Source: Candidatus Alkanophaga volatiphilum (GTDB lineage Archaea; Halobacteriota; Syntropharchaeia; Alkanophagales; B39-G2). From it: 38,889 bases of DNA. Shown piece after piece: positions 1 through 9,461 of the stretch. The notes below the pieces were generated by a model. The model was not told where the DNA came from and made no database searches. It worked only from the letters and a program-made list of their open reading frames with translations. The position numbers and the translations under genes are program-made. The stretch is from the NCBI GenBank assembly GCA_029259545.1, contig JAPHEE010000016.1, forward strand, positions 1-38,889, written 5' to 3'. Each line of letters begins with the position of its first letter. The stretch's first letter is position 1.

Positions 1-231
1 AAATATAATCGAGATCACACGGATCGCTGCCTTCTTCGGATTGTTCACCCCGAACTTCGCAATCGCGCACGCAAGCTCGCAGAGCCTGCAGCCGGAACAG
101 CGTTCCGGGATGACGGTCAACTTCTTACTGACTCCTCGCCTCGGCTCCGGCTTCGGCTCCGGCTCTGGCTTCGGCTTTGATGCCCCTTCCGCCTTGGCAG
201 CCCCGCCGTGGACGCTTAGACCTTCCTCCAT
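1..231 (-). CDS. 4Fe-4S ferredoxin-domain protein, 3' end truncated by window edge
   Basis: Reverse strand from ATG at 231 translates MEEGLSVHGGAAKAEGASKPKPEPEPKPEPRRGVSKKLTVIPERCSGCRLCELACAIAKFGVNNPKKAAIRVISIIF and stays open to base 1; CxxCxxC cluster motif; GAGGG upstream of the start. Resembles the N-terminus of the 7657 ferredoxin. Not in the ORF track because it is partial. Confidence 0.8.
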   Translation of the reverse strand, partial: MEEGLSVHGGAAKAEGASKPKPEPEPKPEPRRGVSKKLTVIPERCSGCRLCELACAIAKFGVNNPKKAAIRVISIIF

Positions 232-322
232 CCTTTTGCCCTCCTCGCAATATACTACCGAATTCCTTGAGAACTTAAAAATACCGCGAACATTCTAAGT
301 CTCGAAAGTGGTGGTGTATTAA

Positions 323-907
323 ATGTACGAGACCGTGGAGCTGCTGGTGAAGTCGTTCATCATGCTCTTCGTGATCATGGATCCGCCGGGAAACGTCCCG
401 GTGTTCTTAGCAATCACGAAGGATATGAGCGAAGAGCGACGCAAAAAGGAGTTCAGAGAAGCTATAATAGTGGCGGCGGTACTGCTGTTCGTCTTTGCGT
501 TCTTGGGACGCCTCATTTTGGAGGCGCTCGGCATCAGCATCGAGAGCTTCATGGTCGCCGGCGGCATTCTCCTGCTCTTCACCGCCCTCGACCTGATGCG
601 GGGTGAGAAGCGGTACGTCCGAGGCGGGGACGTCGGCGCCGTTCCTATGGGGACGCCGCTGCTCGCCGGCCCCGGCGCCATAACCACGGTCATGATCATC
701 CAGTCGTGGGGCTTTTCCATCGTGCTCTTCGCAATAGTGAGCGCCATCGTGGCGACGAAGATCATCCTCGACTTCTCCCTCCAGATATATAACATCCTCG
801 GAGAGGAGGGCTCTGAGGTTCTTAGCCGTGTCATGGGCATCATCGTCGCGGCGATCGCCATAGAGTTCATAAGAAAAGGTGTGACCGGCATGGTCACCAT
901 GACGTAG
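323..907 (+). CDS. MarC family integral membrane protein
   Basis: Multi-TM protein with IMDPPGNVPVFLAIT and GAVPMGTPLLAGPGAITTVMI motifs typical of MarC/UPF0056. Confidence 0.9.
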   Translation: MYETVELLVKSFIMLFVIMDPPGNVPVFLAITKDMSEERRKKEFREAIIVAAVLLFVFAFLGRLILEALGISIESFMVAGGILLLFTALDLMRGEKRYVRGGDVGAVPMGTPLLAGPGAITTVMIIQSWGFSIVLFAIVSAIVATKIILDFSLQIYNILGEEGSEVLSRVMGIIVAAIAIEFIRKGVTGMVTMT

Positions 908-967
908 CTCGCAAGATGACGCATCCGACGAAAGCCTATTTAAAATTGGAGACTAACTTGGAAACGG

Positions 968-1474
968 GTGATGGGAATGAGGAGGAGGAGACCTTGGGAC
1001 ATCTTCGACGAGTTCTTCGACGACATCGACAGGATGATAGAAAGGATGTTCCGCACGTTCAGGGAGATGGAAATCGAGCCCGGAAAGCCGCTGATCTACG
1101 GCTTCTCCATGGAAATAGGACCCGACGGCGTTCCGAGAATCCAGCACTTCGGGAACGTGCGTCCCGGGAAGCCGGGGCTTGTCGAGGAGGAGGTGCGTGA
1201 GCCTTACGTCTCAATAATGGTGGACGAGGACAAGAACGTCCTCAGGATCACGGCGGACATGCCGGGCATCGAGAAGGAGAAGATCAGTATCAACGCCACG
1301 GAGGACACCGTCGTGATCCGGGGGGAGAACTCGCGGAAGTACTACAAGGAGTGCAAGCTCGACGCCCCGGTCGACCCCGACTCCGCAAAAGCCACGTACA
1401 GGAACGGAGTCCTCGAAATCACGTTCCAGCTGAAGGAGAAGAAGCCCAGAGGCAAGGAAATTAAGGTCGAGTGA
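968..1474 (+). CDS. Hsp20/alpha-crystallin family small heat shock protein
   Basis: C-terminal ACD with DMPGIEKEKISINATEDTVVIRGE and YRNGVLEITF motifs. Confidence 0.9.
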   Translation: MMGMRRRRPWDIFDEFFDDIDRMIERMFRTFREMEIEPGKPLIYGFSMEIGPDGVPRIQHFGNVRPGKPGLVEEEVREPYVSIMVDEDKNVLRITADMPGIEKEKISINATEDTVVIRGENSRKYYKECKLDAPVDPDSAKATYRNGVLEITFQLKEKKPRGKEIKVE

Positions 1475-1705
1475 CTCTTTCCCATCTTTTTATAGCTTCT
1501 TTCAACGGTTTGACCGATCGTGAGCAGCCGGCACACGTCGTGAAGTTGTGGAGTGCTTCATCCGCTAATGGAAGCATGCTCATTTTGATTCGGTGAAGTG
1601 CAAGTGTTGGACGCTGTATTACACCGCTCCGCCCAAAAGAGTATCTTGCACACCCAATAAGGCTTCTGTGAAGCTAAAAAGAGGAGGCGAGAGTGGAGTG
1701 GTGGC

Positions 1706-2452
1706 ATGAACGAGCGTGAGCTTGCCGATAGGATAGTTGATTGGATAAGGGAGAGGGTCAGGGAGGCTGGCGCCGAGGGCGTAGTCGTCGGGATGAGCGG
1801 GGGTTTGGACTCTTCGGTCACCGCCGTCCTCTGCAAGCGGGCGTTTCCGGATGCGACGCTGGGCTTGATCATGCCGTGCTTCAGCGACCCGAAGGACGTG
1901 GCGCATGCGAGGCTCGTCGCCGAGAAGTTCGACATCGAGACCCGGACGATCGACCTCTCACCGGTCTTCGCAATGCTGTTCAGGACGTTAGAGTCCCGTG
2001 AGTACGGCGGCGAAGCCGACGTTGCGGCGGCGAACCTGAAGCCACGGCTCCGGATGGTCGTCCTCTACTACTTCGCAAACAAGCTGAACCGCATCGTCGT
2101 CGGCACCGGGAACAAGAGCGAGCTTATGATCGGGTACTTCACGAAGTACGGCGACGGCGGCGTGGACATCCTGCCGCTGGGCGGGCTCCTGAAGACAGAG
2201 GTGCGGCGGCTCGCACGGGCGCTCGGAATCCCGCAGGAAATCATCGAGAAGCCGCCGTCCGCAGGTCTCTGGGCGGGGCAGACCGACGAGGGCGAGATCG
2301 GGATGAGCTATGAGACGCTCGACAGAATATTGGCGGCGTTGGAAAGCGGCGACCTCTCAGGATGTGACGAAGACGAGGTGCGACGAGTACAAAAAATGAT
2401 CGAGCGAGCGAGGCACAAAAGGGAAAGCCCGCCGGTGTTTGAGGTCAGGTGA
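1706..2452 (+). CDS. nadE: NAD+ synthetase
   Basis: SGGLDSS P-loop (GMSGGLDSSVTAVL), GTGNKSELMIGYFTKYGDGGVDILPLGGLLKTEVR, PSAGLWAGQTDEGEIG. Confidence 0.95.
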   Translation: MNERELADRIVDWIRERVREAGAEGVVVGMSGGLDSSVTAVLCKRAFPDATLGLIMPCFSDPKDVAHARLVAEKFDIETRTIDLSPVFAMLFRTLESREYGGEADVAAANLKPRLRMVVLYYFANKLNRIVVGTGNKSELMIGYFTKYGDGGVDILPLGGLLKTEVRRLARALGIPQEIIEKPPSAGLWAGQTDEGEIGMSYETLDRILAALESGDLSGCDEDEVRRVQKMIERARHKRESPPVFEVR

Positions 2453-2485
2453 TAGCATTAAATCGCTGTAATCGGATTAATCGGC

Positions 2486-3739
2486 TTACAGCCCATGAGC
2501 GATTAGCAATTTCCTGACGGCGTCGGCGTCCGCCTCAACCTCGACGGGCGGCTCGCACGCCTTCAGCACCGCTTCGGGGTCCTTCAGCAGGTGTCCGGTC
2601 GTGACGCACACTACGGTTTCATCCTTTTCGACAACGCCCAGCTCCAAAAGCTTCTTCAAGCCGGCAAGCGACGCTGCGCTCGCAGGCTCCACGCCGATGC
2701 CTTCGAGCCGTGCTAGTTCTTTCTGCGCCTCTATGATCTCGGCGTCGGTCACCGCCTCGGCGACGCCGCCCGACTCTCTTATGGCACGCAACGCCTTCGG
2801 CGCATTCACCGGGTTCCCGATCCTTATCGCCGACGCTATCGTCTCGGGCTGCGGCTCCGGCGTTATCTCGGCACGCCCCTCCTTTATTGCGTCAACTATC
2901 GGTCTGGCTCCGTCCGCCTGAATTCCGGTCATCTTCGGCACCTCCCCCAAAATTCCGAGCTCTCGAAGCTCGCAGAAGCCCTTGTAGATTGCGCTGATGT
3001 TCCCGGCGTTGCCCACCGGTAGGACGACCCTGTCGGGCGCACGCCAGCCCAACTGCTCGGCAATCTCGAAAGCTATGGTCTTTTGCCCCTCTAAGCGATA
3101 GGGATTGACGGAGTTGAGCAGGTAGATGCGAAGCTCCTCGCAGAGCTCCCTGACGATGCGGAGGGCGTCGTCGAAATTCCCGTCGATCGCAACGACCCTC
3201 GCACCGTGCATCACGGCTTGTGCGACCTTGCCCAGCGCCACCTTCCCCTTAGGAAGGAGCACGAAGCAAGGAATTCCCGCACGAGCCGCATAGATGGCGA
3301 GCGATGCCGACGTGTTTCCCGTGGAGGCGCACGCCACCCTCGTCATCTTCAACTCCAGCGCCTTCGTTACGCCGACGGTCATGCCCCGGTCCTTGAACGA
3401 GCCTGTGGGGTTGAGCCCCTCATGCTTCACGTAAAGCTCCCTCATCCCAAGCTTTTCCGCAAGCCGCTCGCATTTGTAAAGCGGCGTGTTCCCTTCCCTC
3501 GTGGTCACCGGCGCAAGCGTGCCGCCCTCGCCTTTAAGCTTGAGAATCCCGTCCTCGAAGGGCAGCAACGCCCTGTATTTCCAGACGCCGAGTTCGCCGC
3601 CCCTCGTTATGCTCGCAGCGTCCACGGTCGAGTACTCGTACTTAACGTCGAGAAGCCCGCCGCACTCGCAGGTATAGACGACATCGTCACGCTCGTAGCG
3701 GGCGCCGCACCTCATGCACTCGACGTGATATTCGGGCAT
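2486..3739 (-). CDS. thrC: Threonine synthase
   Basis: N-terminal zinc ribbon (CMRCGARY...CECGG), PLP motif HEGLNPTGSFKDRGMTVGV, ACASTGNTSASLA. Confidence 0.95.
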   Translation of the reverse strand: MPEYHVECMRCGARYERDDVVYTCECGGLLDVKYEYSTVDAASITRGGELGVWKYRALLPFEDGILKLKGEGGTLAPVTTREGNTPLYKCERLAEKLGMRELYVKHEGLNPTGSFKDRGMTVGVTKALELKMTRVACASTGNTSASLAIYAARAGIPCFVLLPKGKVALGKVAQAVMHGARVVAIDGNFDDALRIVRELCEELRIYLLNSVNPYRLEGQKTIAFEIAEQLGWRAPDRVVLPVGNAGNISAIYKGFCELRELGILGEVPKMTGIQADGARPIVDAIKEGRAEITPEPQPETIASAIRIGNPVNAPKALRAIRESGGVAEAVTDAEIIEAQKELARLEGIGVEPASAASLAGLKKLLELGVVEKDETVVCVTTGHLLKDPEAVLKACEPPVEVEADADAVRKLLIAHGL

Positions 3740-3788
3740 CGCTTCAAGTTAGGTCGGGCTTTTTAAGGACACTTTCCAACCGATACCC

Positions 3789-4334
3789 ATGGCAGGAAAG
3801 ATAAACCTTTCAGAACTGCCGAGGGAAACCCTGATCTCACTCATTGAGATGTATTCGGGGCTGTCCCTGACGCTGGACGGCTTGTGGTTCACCGCCGTAG
3901 AAGATGAGTTCGGCTTGGAGGAGGCGGTGAAGACCGACGAAATAGTATGGGGAAGATACGGCGAGATAGAAGCACGACGCATAATAAAAACCCTTAACAT
4001 AAGCGAGAGCGGGCTGGACGCCTTAGCCAATGCTCTTAACTTCATGGTGTGGGTCCATGCGAGGGGCATGGACTGCGAGATCGAGCTTGAGCGCGAGGAC
4101 GCCGCCATCGTCTTCACGGTGACGGACTGCCGCCCGCAGAAGGCGAGGATCAGGAGCGGCAGGGGCGAATTCCCGTGCAAGCCGGTGGGCATCGCATACT
4201 TTTCGAAGTTTGCAAAGGCGATAGACCCGGAGATAGAAGTGGAGTGCGTCGTGTGCCCGCCGGACCCGCACCCTGAAAACGTCTGGTGCCGATGGAAGTT
4301 CAGAAAGAGAGAATCCAAACGATCGGAGACGTGA
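3789..4334 (+). CDS. Uncharacterised conserved protein (DUF6125-like)
   Basis: Complete 181-aa ORF with coherent codon usage; LPRETLISLIEMYSGLSLTLDGLWFTAVEDEFG resembles DUF6125-type archaeal proteins (family assignment from memory). Confidence 0.7.
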   Translation: MAGKINLSELPRETLISLIEMYSGLSLTLDGLWFTAVEDEFGLEEAVKTDEIVWGRYGEIEARRIIKTLNISESGLDALANALNFMVWVHARGMDCEIELEREDAAIVFTVTDCRPQKARIRSGRGEFPCKPVGIAYFSKFAKAIDPEIEVECVVCPPDPHPENVWCRWKFRKRESKRSET

Positions 4335-4458
4335 CCTCCTCACCCTCCGACCTTCGGGAGGCACAGCTCACGCAGGCTTACCCGGCGGCGCTCAGCCTCA
4401 GCGGCGGGGCGTGCCGAGGCTCCACCTCGAACAGACCCGCCTGCTCGAATAGCAGCAA

Positions 4459-4782
4459 CTAAAACCCGTATTTTGCCTTTGAGGGCTTCTCGGGGAGCGT
4501 CACGCAAATCGTGAACCTGTAAACCCGCCTCCCACGCTCAAACCTCAAAAACTTCGTACTTTCCTTCTTCCTACCGCCAAGCACCTTCAGAATCTTCGAG
4601 GCGATGTGTCTCGCATCGTTGACGCTCGTCACGTAAAGGTCGATGCTGTTCTCGCTCTCGTGAAGCGTGACGCATTCGCTTCTCCCTTTATACCGCTCTA
4701 TTATGTTCTTTAGCGACCTTAATTCGTTTTCTGCGAGCGCCCTGCGTGCTTGCGTCCTTATCTGGAGGATCGCATCGTGCAT
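4459..4782 (-). CDS. NMD3-like C-terminal fragment lacking zinc-finger domain
   Basis: MHDAILQIRTQAR...DLYVTSVNDARHIASKILKVLGGRKKESTKFLRFERGRRVYRFTICVTLP resembles archaeal NMD3 after its Cys-rich N-terminus; in-frame TGA immediately precedes the ATG. Confidence 0.6.
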   Translation of the reverse strand: MHDAILQIRTQARRALAENELRSLKNIIERYKGRSECVTLHESENSIDLYVTSVNDARHIASKILKVLGGRKKESTKFLRFERGRRVYRFTICVTLPEKPSKAKYGF

Positions 4783-4970
4783 TCAATCCAATTTTATTCA
4801 GGGTACATCCGATATCCTGCGGAAGAGTTGCGATGACCCGCCCGAAGGGGAGCGGCTCATTTGGGAGCGGGCTCATTTGAATCACACTCCCCAACCCCCG
4901 CCGGTGGGAAGTCTTGCGATGGCGGGAGTCACTACCTTTTAGAGGCGGCGTCGCATGCTTACTGGTTTGG

Positions 4971-5771
4971 TCAGGGCATCTGGCTCGTCAGATGCCCGAC
5001 GAGCACCCACGCCACGAGCGTGCAAGCCCTTGCGATTTCGTTCGTAGCGCCCATGACGTCGCCGCTGACGCCGCCGAAGTTCTTCGCCGCCGCTCTTGCG
5101 ACGAGAGCTGCTACGGGAGCGCCAAGTAGCGTTAGGAAGGCTTTACCGCCGCATAACCGGAGTAAAAAAGCAGCAATTGCCACAGAAACGACGACTGCGA
5201 TTGCGTACTTCTGCGGCGTGAGTCTCGACGTGAAAAGGGCGCCCAGTCCCGCTGCCGCCGCCGGCGTCCTAACGAGTCTGCCCGCAAAGATGCAGGTGGT
5301 CATGCCGAGCTTCGCCGACGTCTCCGCAACAACCAAGGCTGCGAAGATGCTGAGAAACGCCGCCGTGTAGTTCGTGACGCCGTGAGCCGCCGCCCCTGCG
5401 CATACGTCCAAAAATGCGACGAACTCCGCAAGCAGCACGACAAAAACGGCGAAGACGCCGGCGGCGCCCACGGCTCCGTCCTTCATCGCCTTTACTTTCT
5501 GCTCGACGCCGCCGCTTGCGAAAAGCCCGTCGGAGAAGTCCGCAAGCCCGTCAAGATGCATCAAGCCCGTTGTTGCGTATAAAGCAAGCAGAGTCAGGAG
5601 CGCCGCAACCTCTGGACTCAAGAAGGACGCCAGAAAGCTGACTGCGGCGACGAACACGCTTATCAGAACCGCAAGCACGGGGTATAAAAAGCTCTGCTCC
5701 GCCGCCCTTTCGAGGTCGCCGCCCCTCACCCCCACCGGCAACCTCGTGGAAAACGCTATTAAATCTCGCAT
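4971..5771 (-). CDS. cobS: Adenosylcobinamide-GDP ribazoletransferase (cobalamin synthase)
   Basis: Multi-TM; FSTRLPVG, GLMHLDGLADFSDGLFASGG, MKDGAVGAAGVFA motifs. Confidence 0.92.
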   Translation of the reverse strand: MRDLIAFSTRLPVGVRGGDLERAAEQSFLYPVLAVLISVFVAAVSFLASFLSPEVAALLTLLALYATTGLMHLDGLADFSDGLFASGGVEQKVKAMKDGAVGAAGVFAVFVVLLAEFVAFLDVCAGAAAHGVTNYTAAFLSIFAALVVAETSAKLGMTTCIFAGRLVRTPAAAAGLGALFTSRLTPQKYAIAVVVSVAIAAFLLRLCGGKAFLTLLGAPVAALVARAAAKNFGGVSGDVMGATNEIARACTLVAWVLVGHLTSQMP

Positions 5772-5773
5772 CG

Positions 5774-6841
5774 CTACGTCCCATCCGACTCGAAGCCGCC
5801 TCTCAGCTCCAAAAGCTCGAAAAGCTTCGTCATGCAGCCCGCTATGAAGCCCCCGACCGCATCGTCGAGGAACGGCGGCAGCTCCTTCAGAATGCCGGGC
5901 TTCCTCGTGTCGTAATACACGAAGTTGAACAACGCCTTCTTCCCGCCTATGTATTCGGCAATATCAATCCCTATGAGCTCGTCAGCGAGTAGATCGACAG
6001 GGTCGCCCCTCAAGCCCCGCCGCTTCCGAGCCTCCTCCTCTAGGAAGAACGCCGACGACATGAGCAGAGCCACGTTTATATCCTCGCACTCCCTTTTCAT
6101 CAACCTCTCCAGCTCCTCCCTCACAAGCTCCCTCGGCAGCTCGCCAACGTAAAGCTCTAACGCCGCATCCAAAATCGCATCAAACGAAATCCCCCGCTCT
6201 TCAAGCCTTTTCAGAATTGAACGCTCCTTAGGAGCATTTCTTTCTTTAACAAAAGCCTTTTCGACCGCCTCCCGCACGCACTCGTAAATCTCACTGCCTA
6301 TCTCGGTGAGGACGCCTGCGTATTTGTGCGGTGTGCTCTTATCCACGTCGCCGCCGGGGCATGCGATGACGACGGCGTCCGTCGGCGTGCCCGTGATCAC
6401 GCTTCCATCCCTGCTCAGCTCGGAATAACGGACGTCGAGGTCTCTCAACGCCGCAGCCTTCGCCTCCGTCGCCACGATTATCGCATTCGCCATCGCCGCC
6501 GCCGTCATTCTCTCTGCGACAACGACGATGACGTTGATCGTGCAGCCCGCAGTTGCCACAACTAAAACCTTGTCCCGAGCCACGACCTCAGCGTTCTCCA
6601 TCGAGGCGGCGGTGAGCAGCCCGACCACGTCCGCAGGCTCGTAACCCTCCTCTTTGAGGAAGCGCAGGTAGAAAGTTTCAGCGTCCTCGTCGAAGTCGTG
6701 CGGCACGTGCACGTTGAGAATCCGCCTTGCACGCCGCAAACCGCCGTTGAACGGCGCCGAACTCAGAACTTCGAAGCCTGACCGTAGCGTGCTCCGCACC
6801 TCAATGTAGCGTCCCTTGTTCACCACCTCCACGCCCCGCAT
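5774..6841 (-). CDS. Adenosylcobinamide amidohydrolase (CbiZ) fused to CobZ/PgpA-like alpha-ribazole phosphatase
   Basis: N-term CbiZ-like (LSSAPFNGGLRRARRILNVHVP...VGLLTAASMENA); C-term CobZ/PgpA-like (DELIGIDIAEYIGGKKALFNFVYYDTRKPGILKELPPFLDDAVGGFIAGCMTK). Directly upstream of cobS on the same strand. Confidence 0.85.
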   Translation of the reverse strand: MRGVEVVNKGRYIEVRSTLRSGFEVLSSAPFNGGLRRARRILNVHVPHDFDEDAETFYLRFLKEEGYEPADVVGLLTAASMENAEVVARDKVLVVATAGCTINVIVVVAERMTAAAMANAIIVATEAKAAALRDLDVRYSELSRDGSVITGTPTDAVVIACPGGDVDKSTPHKYAGVLTEIGSEIYECVREAVEKAFVKERNAPKERSILKRLEERGISFDAILDAALELYVGELPRELVREELERLMKRECEDINVALLMSSAFFLEEEARKRRGLRGDPVDLLADELIGIDIAEYIGGKKALFNFVYYDTRKPGILKELPPFLDDAVGGFIAGCMTKLFELLELRGGFESDGT

Positions 6842-7656
6842 ACCGGAAGTTACGCCGCCGTCGTAAAAACGTTTTGTGCAGCATCCCCGCGTCTAGCTCA
6901 GCAATGCAGCTGAACGGCACTCCTTATCTTCCCGTTGCTTGCAAGACATGCGTAAGCGTGGGTAGCAGGGGAAGGAGAGTTGTTTAGGTTGACTATATCT
7001 AAGGACGGAACGTTTCCGATGGGAGGAGCTGAACAACGTAGCAGTCCGGTGGGAAAACTTGCAAAGCCCGACCGGAAGAAACTCACCGAAGGCGTAGAAT
7101 GGAAACCCAAGGTCAACCCCTGCTGGAGGCGGGCGGCTTACCGGCGGGCGTTCGCCTCGCTATGACCGTCGCTACGACCGCGTTCGCCGCTCCTCGCCCC
7201 AGCTCGTGCGTCGGCGAGCAGCACGCCGCATCGCCCCGCTCGGAACGCCACCGCCCACGAACCGAGCCGAGCTGAGACTGAGGCGTCGCCGTGCCCCACG
7301 TCGCAAGTCCTACAACTCCTTAGGCTCGCCGGAAAATCTTGCGGCAACATACGCTGCGCACTCCTTGCTACGATTCCCCCTCCAATCACCCTCACCCCCG
7401 AAAAGAAGTCGTGCGACGCTGCGATGAATCCCACGCCGTGTTGACAAATGCCGTCGTTTTGCCCACGCAGCGGCGTCGCTCCCGCTCAGGGAAGGCTCGG
7501 GATGCGCATCGGATCCTCACAGTAGGAAATGAGCTGCCGACTTTATATCGGAAAGCGTGAGTTAAACTTATATGTCACCAACTTCAAACGGCAAACAGTA
7601 TCCGACAATGGAGGCGCGCTGCGTCGCCTCGTGCCAACCCGGAATGAGGCGAGAAG

Positions 7657-8112
7657 ATGCGGAGAATAGTTGTAAAGCCTGAGGTCTGCATGAACTGCCA
7701 CCTCTGCGAGGTCTGGTGCGTGGTGGCGCACTCGAAATCCAAGGATATCATTAAAGCCTTCCTTTATGAGGAACGGAAGCCCCTGCCGAGGCTTATCGTC
7801 GAAGAAAGCCGCCCTGAAAGCTTTGCATTGCAGTGCAAGCATTGCGACGAGCCGGACTGCATATTCGCCTGCATCAGCGGCGCCCTTTACAAGGATGAGG
7901 AGGGTAGGGTGCTTCATGACGAGAGCAAGTGCGTTGCCTGCTACAGTTGCATCATGGCTTGCCCCTACGGCGCCATCAAGATCAACCCCCTCACCGGTAA
8001 GATCCTCAAATGCGACCTGTGCGTGGATCTAGGTTTCCCACCATGTGTAGAAAAATGCCCGAACAACGCTTTGGAATACGTAGAGGTTGAGATTGGGGCT
8101 GAGGAATCATGA
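7657..8112 (+). CDS. 4Fe-4S dicluster ferredoxin
   Basis: Multiple CxxCxxC(x)nC motifs (CMNCHLCEVWC, CKHCDEPDC, CVACYSCIMACPYGAI, CDLC). First gene of the glutamate synthase-like operon. Confidence 0.9.
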   Translation: MRRIVVKPEVCMNCHLCEVWCVVAHSKSKDIIKAFLYEERKPLPRLIVEESRPESFALQCKHCDEPDCIFACISGALYKDEEGRVLHDESKCVACYSCIMACPYGAIKINPLTGKILKCDLCVDLGFPPCVEKCPNNALEYVEVEIGAEES

Positions 8113-9461
8113 GATATGACTATGTCATTATAGGAAACTCTGCAGGAGGTATTGGCTGCATCGAGGCAATAAGGGAGCTAGATGAAGCTTCAAGTGTGGC
8201 GATAATCGCTGCTGAGAAGTACCACGCCTACTCCAGAGCATTGATTCCATACTATTTGGATGGTAAGATAGAGCTGGACAAAATCTATTATCGTCCTCCT
8301 GATTTTTACGAAAAAATGGACGTTGATGCGTATTTGGGCGTCAAAGCTGTGGGAATAGACGTGAGCTCGAGGGAGGTCCTGCTGGAGAACGGGGGGCGGA
8401 TAGGTTTTGGGAAGCTTCTGATTGCGACGGGCGGGAGACCTTTCATACCTCCTATCGAGGGACTTTCGGGTCAAAAGAACGTTTTCACCTTCCTGAAGCT
8501 CGACGACGCTATCGGCGTGAAAGAAGCCATAAGTGGGGCTGGAAGCGCCATCGTCCTCGGGGGCGGGATCATCGGGCTGATGGTCGCCGAAGTTTTGAGG
8601 AGAAAAAGTATTGAGGTCACAGTAGTGGAGCTTGCTGACAGAGTTCTTGCACCTGTCGTCGATGCAACGACCTCGAATCTCGTGCAGGAAAAGTTTGCGG
8701 AAAATGGAGTCAAGATCATTCTTCAGAACACGATTACGAAAGTTGTTGGGGAGGAGGAGGTCGAGAAAGTAATTTTGAAGGACGGGAGCGAGCTTCCCAC
8801 CGACTTGCTCATCCTAGCAGTCGGCGTGCGCCCCAACACCGAAGTTGCGAAAAACACACCGATCAAGGTGAACAGGGGCATCGTGGTGAACAAGCACATG
8901 GAGACGTCTGTTGAGGGTATTTACGCCTGCGGCGACTGCGCCGAGATCTACGACTTTGTCTTCGGGGCGAACAGGGTTCTTCCACTCTGGCCGACGGCTT
9001 ACGTTGGCGGGAGGGTCGCAGGTTTCAACATGTGCGGGCGTCGCCGGGAATACACGTATGCGACGAGCATGAACGCCATGCACTTTTTCGATCTCTACAT
9101 CGTGAGCGCCGGGCTTAACGTCCCGAACGACAGCGACGAGTTTGAAATCCTTTGCACGCTCGACGAGCGTCGTCGTATTTACAGGAAGTTCGCGCTCAAG
9201 GATGGACAGATCGCCGGATTCATACTCGCAGGGAGGGTTGACAGAGCCGGGATACTCCTGAAACTCATGAGGGAAGGCGTTAACGTCTCTGAGTTCAAGG
9301 ACAGGCTGTTGAAGGAGGATTTTGGATATGTTGACTTGCCTGAGGAAATCAGATGGGAATTGCTCGGAGACAAGGTGAAGCTGGGGGTGGTTTACGAGTA
9401 TGAGCATGGCGGGCATGGACGTGCGGCGTGTGAGGGGCGGTGCGAGGGGCATGAGGCGTGA
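8109..9461 (+). CDS. FAD-dependent pyridine nucleotide-disulfide oxidoreductase family protein
   Basis: N-term GNSAGGIGCIEAI, NAD-binding AIVLGGGIIGLMVAEVL, FAD motif GIYACGDCAE; overlaps the ferredoxin gene by 4 nt. Confidence 0.92.
   Translation: MRYDYVIIGNSAGGIGCIEAIRELDEASSVAIIAAEKYHAYSRALIPYYLDGKIELDKIYYRPPDFYEKMDVDAYLGVKAVGIDVSSREVLLENGGRIGFGKLLIATGGRPFIPPIEGLSGQKNVFTFLKLDDAIGVKEAISGAGSAIVLGGGIIGLMVAEVLRRKSIEVTVVELADRVLAPVVDATTSNLVQEKFAENGVKIILQNTITKVVGEEEVEKVILKDGSELPTDLLILAVGVRPNTEVAKNTPIKVNRGIVVNKHMETSVEGIYACGDCAEIYDFVFGANRVLPLWPTAYVGGRVAGFNMCGRRREYTYATSMNAMHFFDLYIVSAGLNVPNDSDEFEILCTLDERRRIYRKFALKDGQIAGFILAGRVDRAGILLKLMREGVNVSEFKDRLLKEDFGYVDLPEEIRWELLGDKVKLGVVYEYEHGGHGRAACEGRCEGHEA

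Noticed and set aside
130-190. GGCTCCGGCTTCGGCTCCGGCTCT microrepeat
   Set aside because: Encodes the PKPEPEPKPEPR linker of the ferredoxin-domain protein on the minus strand; ordinary low-complexity linker.
319-924. Long antisense ORFs, e.g. opposite marC, EF-2 (14741-15721), 9349-10050, 12250-12966
   Set aside because: High-GC antisense shadows of well-supported genes, with no domain motifs and unnatural composition.
4897-4935. Possible further right-end hairpin (CCCGCCGGTGGGAAGTCTTGCGATGGCGGGAGTCAC)
   Set aside because: Ends in GAGTCAC like the family, but pairing is poor; too weak to count as a copy.
6880-6960. tRNA-like GTCTAGCTCAGCA string
   Set aside because: No matching acceptor, anticodon or T-loop (GTTCRANYC) elements nearby.
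6980-7165. 61-aa ORF MFRLTISKDGTFPMGGAEQRSSPVGKLAKPDRKK...
   Set aside because: Reads like a transposon-associated tail but I could not tie it to any family; not reported as a gene.
7138-7560. Overlapping Arg/Ser-rich ORFs on both strands
   Set aside because: Low-complexity GC-rich frames with no motif or plausible start signal.
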